A DNA stretch of 64,000 bases from Atriophallophorus winterbourni (taxonomy: Eukaryota; Platyhelminthes; Trematoda; Plagiorchiida; Microphallidae): the NCBI GenBank assembly GCA_013407085.1, contig JACCGJ010015051.1, positions 41,137 to 105,136 of the forward strand, in the 5' to 3' direction. A model generated the notes under the pieces. It ran no database searches. It saw only the letters and a list, made by a program, of their open reading frames with translations, and was not told the origin of the DNA. A program made the position numbers and the translations under genes. Below are positions 24,601 to 36,600 of this stretch, piece by piece; position 1 is the stretch's first letter, and the number at the start of each line of letters is the position of its first letter.

Positions 24601-27600
24601 AAGAGAAACCTCCAGTGTGGAATGTATTTACAACTCGTTGTCCATAATAATGTTTCAATTCAATCGCCAAAATTCTACATAAACTGTCGTCGAAACATTT
24701 ACCCAATCCATGTATGTTTGCTCTGGAAAATACTTCACCGTCATAATTTGGGTCACGACTTAGTGAACCAATTTTCAAACCAATGTTGGGAGCTTTAACC
24801 CTTTACTGCCCTCAGTATCGAATTCGGTACGCTAATTAAAAGTTGTATAAATAAACAGTGATCGGTTCAAATCGTTTCCTTTGTGTTTTTACTTGTTCAA
24901 TACAAGTCTAGTACCAGTTTGATACAGAGATACAGCAGTCATCCGGCAAATAACGCCAGTGTGCATCGAGAGTTTGCGAGAGATGGACGTGTAGCGTATT
25001 CAGCCTAGAAATTAAATCGGGCAGTTAAGGGTTAAGTTAAATAACCCCTAGTTCACTGAAAACCATCAGTGGTTTCGATGTGGATGCAATTGCAAGTTAA
25101 TTTCCCAAACTTTTCCCTACACTGTTTCATGCGTGCAATTATTTTTACCCTATCCCCGAACCACCTGGATCGAAATATCAACTTAGAATTTATTAGCAAA
25201 GAATAGGTTCTTAAAAAGAACCACGATTTTCGAATACACAATCACAAATTGATCCTTGGTCTTGCACTAAAGGCGCTTATAAATGACCAATATATCGTGG
25301 CGTGTATGTGATGGGGATGTGAGCACCACATTATATTAGAATTTATTAGAATTTTCGCGTTTATCATATGGTAATACAAAGTGACTTGTTTTTTTAATAA
25401 TAAATCTTGAACCTCGAATATTTAAACCCTTAACTAATTTAGCGATGTTTGCATTTGTTGATGAAGGATGATGATTCATGGGTGGTTTAGAGTTATAGCA
25501 GAAGTGGGGAAATGCACAAGTTATGATGGCATCAGTTACCGCGGTGCGAGGAGTTGAAAGCCAGAGTAAATTCGCAATGAAGGTGAATGTTAGCTAGTAT
25601 CGTGGTGTAGGCGCGGGGGAGAGAATTACGCAAGATCAATCGAGGCTGAATCGCGTTCGCTGGTCTAACGTTTGGTGCGTTGTCTGCACGAACTTCAGGA
25701 CACTCGACCTCACCCCCACTGCGTCTCGAACCCACTTGTCGATCGCTTCACGACGGTCAGCCATTCCGCCGCTAATCTTGTTCACCCATGAGTCCCACAC
25801 ATGGCAGAGAACAACAATAAACTCCTATCTCATATCGGTAAATCACGTGACCATAACACTGACCTCAACATGCCTGTCCCGCTTGTCACTTCGATCCGAT
25901 TGGTCAATCCATGTCGTGGCAACCGGTTCGATTCAAGCCCTAACCACGTTGGGTACGTTTGATCAGTTTTGATAAATCGCATAGGCTGTTCATCTCCTAA
26001 TGCTTCTGAAGATGTTGTCCCCCGAACCGTTCGCATTCAATCTTTCCGAAACCCAATTATCATGGGTTATCGTGAGTCGCGTCAGCGCTGCCAGCACTTG
26101 TATTGTGCAGAGGGTAGTGTTCTGCCTATCGTCTGAAAGGTTCTGCTTCCCAGCTCCACAGTAGTGTTTCTCGGTTTATGTTTCATTGCTACTTCGTGCA
26201 ACTCGTTTCACCTAAAGTGGGTTACAAACTTGGCGTTTGTTTTTTCCATTTTAGCGACGAATGGAAGATCGATTCCAATCGAATATCGAGAACATCCGTC
26301 ACGTGGTTTGTGCTGTGCACGTGGTGAGACAATTCGAACGACTGCAGGGATTCGAGTTCGATTTTGAATTGGCCTACGAAGGTATACTTCGGCATTTCGG
26401 AAAGGAACTGAACAACTTGGTGGAGTACTACAAAGCGAACAAAGTCAATCCTCCAGCTTTACGAAATGTACCTCCGATGGCATGTGAGTAATTAGTGTGT
26501 GTGTGATATTTGTTAGATTGTGGATCGTGTTGGGCGCCATTCTGCTGTGACCAAAATGTTTGTCAAAATATCCGGGGTCAATTTAATACTGCCATACACA
26601 AGTTTACTTGCAGTACCTGATTGAATGTAAGAACAAGAAGAACAAACTATTTAAATTGTTTTCAGTGTACCCTAGGTTTTGAAAAATTAGTTTACTTTAC
26701 TGTTACGTGGTTGGCTCCAAGGATATCTCTAATTGCGCGAGCCCACGCGCTGCGATGGGAGACAAGATCGTTCTAGACTGTTATGCAATCGTGTCCCTGC
26801 ATAGGAAACCCATTTGCGATGCACAATCCCGAGGAGTTCAGTTGTAAAGCTTGTCTTTTCTTGACCGCCATAAGGCTGTCACAGATTAAAAACCGGTTTA
26901 TGATCCTGAGGATGATTTATGAGCACTGAGTCTGTCTTTCGGGTATGTGACCAAACCTACGCAGTCTTCACCGTTGAATGTATTCCAATGTATATCACTA
27001 CATCTCCTCCAAAACCAGCAGTGCTGGATGATCGGTCAATAGTTCGTACACCGAAGATTAACCTAAGACATTAATGGTTCAAAACATCTAAAGAGCGAAT
27101 ATCCTGTACGTAGGGGCCACACATCCCTAACTTAGAATACAACGGATCGCAGCTTCGTAAACAGTATTTTGGAATACAAAAGGATCACTCGTGGATTTCG
27201 TCATATTTTAGTTATCACGAAAATTATCATTCCGTTTTAAACACTCTTCATACGCCTCACCTCTCTTTATACCACATACTTGACAGACAGAAATTTGTTT
27301 CAGCGAAACATTTGAGGAAAGTGAAGGAATTGCTTTTCGGTATTTCTCGTCAAGCTTTACACTACAAGCGTAAGAAAATAGAGAGAGATCTGATCAAAAT
27401 TAACCAATAAACAAAAATCTATGTCACGTGTTGTTAATTGAAATTGTCTGCTCGATATGGATGTTGGCCAAGGCAATGAAAGATCACGAACTAGTCGTTT
27501 TTGGACGCAAAAATTTGATGTAGATATTTTCATTATAATCGCGTGAGCTGTCCGCAAAATTTTCCAGCCTACTCCTTGAGACACGTTGTTGAGAGCTGTG

Positions 27601-30600
27601 TAAACGACTGAGAACCCCATTTCAGGCTTTACTCGGTGCCTCGTTTCAATCAGATGAGCTAGAATCGAGCTATTCACCTTCATAGAACAGCTATTCGCTT
27701 AACCAAGTTGGGTGATGTTCCGAAAATCGCTTCCCGGTTTCCGCGTCATGGTCAACGTATCCTGCTCCACTGGAGCGGATATGGGAATTTCTTAGATTAG
27801 ATCTAAAATTCTATTTTCTAACGCTTGCATTGTAAAGCTGGATGAAAAATACCCAAAGAATGAACGAACGAATGAATGGATAGATGGGTAGGCGGGTGGA
27901 TGGAAAAATGACTGAACGATCAATCGTTATATCGGCCAAAACTATATCCAGTTTCGCTTCGTCGAACTCGATATTTTTTCGGTATATAACTCCTAATTAC
28001 GGACCCATTTAAGGAAACATTTTAGCATCCACTAGTTATTTTCAACGATGTTGCAATATAGTTTATTCTGATTAATCTGCTTATCTAGTTCAAGTTCGCC
28101 TCATTCATTTCTAATCATTTTTGTCGCTTTGATTATCAAGCACGAATCATGTGGGCTCGACAGCTATTTCGCCGAATCGAGGAGCCAATGCTTGTTTTCC
28201 AAAGCAAAACCAAACTGATGAAGAAAAAATTCGCCAAGAGAATCGTCAAGGCGTACAACAAAGTTGCCGAAATTCTCGTCACTTATGAACTTGTTACGTT
28301 TCAAGAGTGGCTCGGTGAGGTATGTGTACGCTAACGCCTCGTTTTACATTCCTTATCAGGCCGATGGGGCCCATACGACTGTTTTTCCCAGCCCAAAAGC
28401 TGTAAAGGTGATATGATTTCACCCAGTGTAGCTAGGTGTTAGACTATCGCAGTCATTTGTAGAACCATTGTTACTACCCAATTTACAGCTGGATGTGGTG
28501 AGGATCTGCTTCAAGCACATTTCACAAAACGTGCAACTGCGGTAGAATTCAACCCCAGACCGTCCAAGTGAAAGTCAAAGTCGTAGTCACTGAGATATCG
28601 TGTCCCGCCATTGGGCATACCTGATTACTGGCCACGCACAAATTGATTCCTTTTGGTCTGTGATCATACTGTGTTAACGGGGCGAACAATGAACTGTGAA
28701 ACTAAAGTTATATGTTGCTCACATTCCCCGAAATTACACTCAACTACCGGTTTATGGCTGTTTGCCGTCAAGTCAGGTTCAGTGAGCTTTGTAACGGTGG
28801 ATAAATCATAAGCAAAGTTAGACTTGAACGCCACGGTTGCTAAGGGTTCGTGTAACGAACCACGATGTTCAAACTCAGAATCACATAGTGAATCTTGGTG
28901 AAGCACTCAAAGCGCTTACGAATGACCAAAGTAACATTCAAGTATAACCTTGTTTACCATTTATCCACTGTTTCAAGGCTCAATGAACCTAATCTTACTG
29001 TCTCCACCTGATGACGGTAAACAGCCAGAAACCGGTAATGGAGTGTAATTTCGGGGAATGTGAGCAACACATCACTTTGGCCATCCATAATCGCCTTGAG
29101 TGCTTGACCACGAATCACTTTGTGATTCTGTGTTTGAACATCGTGGTTCGTTGTACGAACCCTATGTAATAGTGGCAGTCAAGTAGAACTGTGAAATTGT
29201 TACGCGAAGTAGATGGGATCCCAGAGAAAACGACATTTAAATACGATGTTCAGCATACATAATTTTTAAAGTGTAATGAATTGTTCTACTTACATCCCCC
29301 ACACTTCCGCTTCATGTAATGAATTCTTGTTTTTATTATTACACATACGAACTTGTTCACGTATGGTATAAAAGCACAAGTGTGATCCAGGCAAAGTGCC
29401 GTGCAGTCACAGACTGCACGCGGGCTAAGTTACCGTCAGGTTGCCCAGGCCTAAACAGATATGAGGAAGAAAAAAGAACAGGAAATGGTAGTTAGACTCC
29501 AACCTGTTTTAGCATGCACTACTGACACCTTAATAAAAGAGTGATGAACGCGAGGTATAACGCCTGTTACCACGGTAAACTTGCTGCCCATAGTTGGTGT
29601 AAATCTTCTCCTGCGAAACCGAATTAAATTTACGAAGCAGAAAGACCATCGTTCCGTTTTGAATATTTTATATACTCGGTTGTTATGTTCAAATAATTTA
29701 AACATCACAAACATTAAAATACATTCTCAATGGGAGTAAGGGATGCTTGTAAACAAACCGAACCTGATACTCTCGTCTGCTATGGTTTCAAAAGTCGTGT
29801 TAACTTTTAGTCGATTAAGTCACGCTGTTTTTATACCCAGGTCCTGACCATCAAACAAGGGCTACAAGCATCGTTATTGCAACAGGACAAACACACACTC
29901 GCCGTATCCGTTTCCTTGGACCCGCGGCTTCGTATGCTCTACCGAGAAATACCGGTGCTGTGTAAATTGGGGTTTGACATTCCACCGATCATGATCAACC
30001 TAGTTCAACAAGGTGCCGAGGTGAAGCAGCATGCTGAGTTGTTACAAGTAAGTCCATCCTTTGAATCCTGCATGTTTTATCAATATTTCCGATGCATATT
30101 ATTTCAAACCAGAGCTAATTGTTATGTAACAAAGATTGTTTTACGTACTGTTTTGTCGTGGTGATATCGCGAAGACAGCTTAGTAACAACAAATACATTA
30201 GATCGTTATGCAAGTCAGTTGATCTTATATTCAACTCGAGTTCCGTTCTTGGCGAGGCTCTACAGTGGCACATATCTGTGTCTACGAAAGTATACATCAA
30301 TCATCAGGGTTTGGTATTTTAAACCATCTTTGCATTCGGCGACTATAAATGCACTTCTTGAATAAGAATATTGGCGTGAAGCAGATGATACCGATAAAGT
30401 GATTCATCATTGGTTTCTACTAGAGTACCGTTCCGCTAGGATTGACCTTCACTTCATTCGACCCTGTGCGACAAGTACAATTTCGCACAAGAGAACGTTG
30501 AACTTTTGCACGGACCTCCTCCAAGTGGTTCTCGGTGAAAGACATTTCGGTTTGTCTTGTGGGATCCAATCAACAGATCATCTGGTTTCCATAACGTATG

Positions 30601-33600
30601 CTTGATCAATTTTCACTTATGGTGTTAACTGATCCGTGGTTAGTTATGATTCACGTGTCTGCATGTAAAAAGCCAGTACAAAAAAGCACATTGAAACTTG
30701 GCACAGCTTGGAGGTTGCGCAGCGTTAACAAGCATCAAAGTGGTCTTTCAAATGTTGGATTCGAGGCATACCATCCCAGTCTCTGCTATAATTCAATCCA
30801 ATTTTACCCGAGCATCTTCGCTATACATGCGATGTCTTCTAGCGGGCGTCCCTTCCATGGAAGACAAGTGTTCAACTGAGATGATGTTTTCACTAATTTT
30901 CGTGAATTTCATATCTAGGGATCGAGCGTAATGCAATTGTTATTAAAATACAACATACGAAGTTCCAGTGTCGGGGGAGGATAACTATGTCATGTCACTC
31001 GAGGTCAGATTACGAAACGTTCCAAGCCACCAAGCTTTGGGCCCCCCACCTCGAGAAAACTCGATCCAAGGTTTAATACATCACCCTCGGTTTCTTGGCC
31101 ACCTGTATTTTGCTTTACCCCTTATAAAACCTATCAACTCTTAACCACCCCCACCACCGATTACCACAACACAGGTAAATGCCGATTGGTCTGGTGTTTA
31201 TTACGCACATTACAAGCAATCACACACAGACAGCAAATCAACCAATCACAATCAAATGCACTGCACCGGTTGTGACTTTGTTCTGATTTGTCCGTCGATG
31301 TCGTACCAACCAATGTCACGTGAGGCTCTTTTGAGCGACCTTGACGAACTAAATTAAGTTGAATAACTGCTGGCGTTTTCCGTCTGCTCATGTTTGCGAA
31401 CGCGTTATCATTTCTAAAGGTGCTTCTGCGATTTTTCCAAAACGCGAATTCTCGCGGGTTGGTGATTCTTGTCAAGATTGTCGTGAGCATGATTTTCACC
31501 TCACAAAGTCCAACCACACTCCTTCTCCAAACAGGTAGCATTGGGAGAAATTGACAGAGTGAAATCTCTATTCGATAACCGTTGGGTCCATCTGATCAGA
31601 GGGCAGCTAGCAAAACTGCAGAGTTTGTTGAGACCGGGAATCCACGATTTGAACTGGACTAGTTTGGGAATCGACCGCTTCTTGGAGAAAATCTTCCTGC
31701 ATCTGAAGCAGATGGACTTGTTGGCCACACGAGCGACGGACTTGCGTGACAAACGAATTTACGCAGTAAGTTGGCGAACGTATGAAGTTCATTTATCGGT
31801 CCGCCAACGCATTTACAATTTCATTCCATTGTAGCCGATAAATCAAATCGGGGCGACCAGGATATACACCTTACCGATTTCCGGCACCTGGACAATTGAG
31901 CAATTTGTTGAGCGCACGCAAGAAGTTGCTCGACAAGTCGGCCAAAAGATAGAACGAGAAAGCGAAAACATTCGACGTGCTGTGAATGAGTTGATTGAAC
32001 TTTTGACTGCCATGACGCTGAAATACCTTGACGAAAACTCCACAAGGAGACAAGGGTCTGATTGCGTGAAGGCTGGATCTGAAAACACTGTTGTTGGAAC
32101 AAAACCAGGTAAATGAAATACTTTCAGAATGTTCACACTGTTTACACTTGTAGTTTATTCCATTTCATTGCTACGTGTAAACATCTGCTAGTTAACGACA
32201 AGGCCATACAGCGAATTCTTGGATCTTGGCAATCTTTCGTAATGTCCTCAAATTCCAACGCGAGGAAGACAGGAAACTAGTTCTACAAGAAATAAGCCAT
32301 TGAGTTTTAAATCACGGTTACTCCAATAGCTTCATCGAACGTCAGATGAACTGCCCTCTATTTGGTCAGTCACAGTATGTCTACTACGCGGTAACGGGCA
32401 TCCGAGGCTATTGCGCGTATAGGTGTACATTCTAAAAAAAGACCGGATACTTTGTTCAGTACTGATGCGCCTACAAGATAAGCTACCTTTCGTTTTTGCA
32501 CTAAGCTGTGTTTATAAAATCAAATTAAAGGGCTGTTCATACGTTTAATTAGGGTAAACCTCCGTGGAAATTAGCACTATACCAGAAGAGTAAACACTAC
32601 TATGAGAACGAATGCTTTGGCCGAGCACGCATAGGACACTGGGGACATCGACTTATCGAACAACGCCTTATTACTTGACAATCAGGCGCTTGAAATTGTG
32701 GATCGTTTTACGTATCTCGGTAGTTGTATCAATAATTTTGCATCGTTAGATAACGAGGTCTCGGCACGAATTTCTAAAGCGACCGTAGCATTCCGCAACT
32801 TAGGTCACCTCTGGCGTCAGAAAGGACGGTCTCTGCTACTCAAGGGTAGTGTCTATAAAGCGACAGTTCGGGCTGTGTTACTGTATGGGTGCGAAACCTG
32901 GACCTTACGTAAAAAACACATTCAGCGTCTCCAAGTATTTGACAACCGGTGTCTCCGCAGCATTCTAGGAGTTAGCTGTTACAATCGCATACGCACCGAT
33001 GCTCTCCGAAATAAGTTGTTCGGTAGTAATGTTGATATAGAGAAGCAGATCAACCTGCATAGGTTACGCTGGTTGGGTCACGTTTTACGGATGCCGGACC
33101 ACCGACTTCCGAAACAGATTCTTTTTGCGAGCCACATCCTGATTGGCGTAAATCTCGGGGTGGCCAAACCGTCACATGGCATAGGCAGCTAAAAATTCTT
33201 ACTAGTAACCTTTCCAAAGTAGGCGCAGCGCGTCTTCCAGGCTGGTGTCCCCGCGATCATATATCGCAATGGTTAGTTACGCTTCAGGATATGTCCCGAA
33301 ACCGTGTTCAATGGCGGTCTTGCACTAAGCATCTTCTTGGAGTGTTTGCATAACCTTGTATGTTGTCAAGCGGAGTGACGAGAAAAGCTTGTTATGATGC
33401 ATGACAGTGAAAGCCGCAAGGAAGCTGCCGTGCTGATGTTGCTCTACTCGTTCACGAAACTTGTTTGAATGCATGTTCCATTCGAGGTGTAGGCACCTCT
33501 TCCCAGTCTGTTTGTGCTTACTCTTCTATAGAAGCCGTAGCAATTTAAGTCCCATCCTTCCCCATCTTTTAGGATTTTACTTTTTCATGGTTGTATGGCA

Positions 33601-36600
33601 GTTAAGCATTCGGTACGTGCTACCGGTGTAATGCTGTCTTTGATGATGATGATGATGATGATGATGAAACAACGTATACTTTGACAGGGTAATGTTGCTT
33701 AGGCATACGGTTAAAACTTATATGGAACCTCGATGCAGATGCGATTACCAACCTAGGCAATAACGCAGTCACAAAGCTGGACAGAGCGCACATATTCACA
33801 ATCAGTCGCTCGCTTCTGTCACGGTAAACGTTTTTGTGACTAACCTCTAGTGTGCACGTTGTAACACCAGCCGAGTTTGTTTCAAGGTATATGTGTTACT
33901 CGTCACACAGTGTATGTATCTAATCATCTATATGTTCAGTAGCATTTAAGGCCCTTCCTTTCACCATTACATTAACGTGCCATGGTTGCATGGCAGTTAA
34001 GCCGTCGGTACATGCTACTGATTTAATGCTGTCCATGATGATGATGTTGTTGTTGGCCTTCTTCGGTCGATGTCGATCATGGAGGAATATCAAAAGCGCA
34101 TGTCGGTTTCATGCTCCACTGCATGTCGAGTGACTAAACAGTCTGATTCTTTGTAACAATCTCTCCCGCAGTGCTTACACATATAGGCAGTAGTCTTCTA
34201 ATCGGTAGTACTTGCTGGCTGACTACGCCATCTACGTTCAGGAACTGAAAGCAGCATCACCACTTCCACGGTTTGAAGATGACGCTTCACACGGTGCCAA
34301 GCAAGTTCTTATCAACTCGTAGGATCAATTTCATAACTCTTGTGCAAACGTCTTTGTACCACAATTGCGGTCTGGCAAATGGTCCACTTCCTGATTTCAA
34401 CTCACGAATACGACCATTCTCCATTATGTACACCTGGCCCAGATAGCGTCTACGGCGCCGTCGTAGTAGGGTGACGATGGTAAGTTCTAGATATGGCGGA
34501 CGCCCCTTAAATGAAAAGCATTCCGCTTACGTTCGTGCCTTGCGTGGACCGTCCAGGTATTGCTGCCATACATTAAAGCGTTTAGTACGCGTGCGCTCTA
34601 TATAATCATGTTTGTCTTCAAGGTCAAGTTGTGGTTCAAGATTCGCTGAGAGTAACCAGCCAGCACTCGATTGCAGGTTCCAACTTCAGCGGATGATAGC
34701 ACAAACAAACGTGGTCATTTCAATACCGTGGATCGTTATTACTGTGATCGTTCATCCGAGGCCTCGCTAGTACACTGTGGAATGTCACCCGAAGAGCGGA
34801 ATTAGCGCGAAACCAGTAAGAGAGTATAGGATGTGTGCGACAACAAACATTATGTTTCGTTAAAGTTTTATACTCGCTCAATTCCTCTGCGCCAGTATTC
34901 CATCGAGGGTATGCTCCTGTTTTATAAATCCCTGCTTAGCAATAAAAATGAATGATAATTAAGGCCTATTCTCGTTGATTCTATTTATCGCGTGCAGTCG
35001 GTTTTTTGCTAGCAGTGAATTGTGCGTTGTGTGATGTGAGCTAAACTATTCAACCTGAAATCATCTTCTGTTACGACGTAAACGTGATTCGCTTGTTGTT
35101 TACCGTTCCTTAAATGCATGAAGGCACACAGAACCTGATCATAATATCCCTAAATGAGCTCCATCCAGTATTGGAAACTCCGTGCAAGCGCACTTTAATA
35201 AGGCCATCAACTCTCTGTTGTTTTCAGCTAGACAATTTATTTTCAACAAACCTCGGCTTTCTTCCTCCTCCACAGGGTCACATGACACAAAACGGGATAT
35301 CTGCAGGCAGAACTTGATGAGAACAGCAAAAATTCTGATACTTTATTTTCATCAACGATTTGTGAACAGCCTCTACAAAATGTTACGTAATTGCTTAGAG
35401 GAACTGCGAGTGGATTTGACCGGAGCACTCCATCCGCTTTACGGTAAGCGATGAAACATAACAAACCATTAATTAAAATATTGATTTGCATGCATTTCCA
35501 TCACACACGCCCCACGATCGGTATCGTGCTGTTTGCACTCATCAGGTAGGGACAATAAGATCAGGATCCATTGCTCAATGTGTCCGAGAGGCAATGGACC
35601 TCTTTCCACGCCACTTACCATGCGCGCGTGCGTGCGTACGAGCTGATTTTGCGCACTCAAATTTAATTGGTTAGATTTTATTGGGCTATATACTTCATTC
35701 CCATTGGTTCGCACGACCAACGTTTTGTCCAATCATTCGTTACAAACCGAATTGCGCTTTTTTAAGACAGTCTTTTGGTGAAGCACTTTTGAACAGCAAT
35801 TTCGTTCACGCTCTGTATACGCTAAATTCAAATACACTAATAACTCGTGTTAATTATATTCCACTATTAGAATTTCACCAGTTAAATCCATTACATTGAA
35901 TAACGCAACTGATGATTCATTAAATCGATAATTGCCATGCACAGAAATTGAAACAGCAAGTGGTAAGATATTGCACAAGTATGCACAGTTTATTATCAAT
36001 TGTTACTTCATACGCAATGGGTAATTGACTTTTGTTGAAAACGGAAATGTACCCAATTAATTAAAATAACGCTGCAAATGAATAGAAATGAAAAGGTGAA
36101 CCATAAGAGACCGACTGAATTGCCATTTGACATGCAACTTTTGTAGAGGTCAGTTTGTATGTTTAGTGACTCTCTGTGCGGTCGATTTTGAATTTAAAGA
36201 GTAGGTCAAATGGATAGATTGACATTGACTTGTAGACCAACCGTTCATTCACATTGCTACATTGCATAGTCGAATTTATCTGAATGTGATCTACGAAATG
36301 CCCCACCGCATTTCCCAAAGGAACTCGGATTCCACCAAACAGTCAGGTTCAAGATTTATGGTAAATTGAAAGTAAAAAAGTCGTTAAGGCATGGGACTAC
36401 AGTTGTGATGGTCGGGGTTCGAGTCCCACCCGAAGCGGAGGATATGCACTGCTGATGAGCTCAAATAAGAGCGAAACTCGAGTCCAGTGCTTCCATTATG
36501 GACGGTCGTGATCAACTTTGTGAATAGTTCGATGGGCTTGGCACGAATGAGTAGTCGCAAATATAAAAGTAAAAACGATCATGCGATATACGTGTAACAT

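Larger units (their letters stand above)
22519..26254 (+). other. Intron 8 (3.7 kb, GC-AG), repeat-rich
   Basis: It contains a SINE with a nested RTE fragment (23405-23735), a core-repeat copy (about 23880-24130), a TTAA-flanked MITE (24799-25031), fragments of the same repeat superfamily (about 25205-25330) and a family D repeat (about 25820-26100). The remaining sequence, including 22519-23400, shows nothing recognised. Confidence 0.65.

Noticed and set aside
30598..30931. Possible small gene in intron 11
   Set aside because: Two overlapping frames without homology, splice support or codon pattern; left as unexplained intron sequence.
36378..36440. Functional tRNA gene at the SINE head
   Set aside because: A and B boxes are present but no acceptor stem or complete cloverleaf can be drawn, and the body continues as a repeat.
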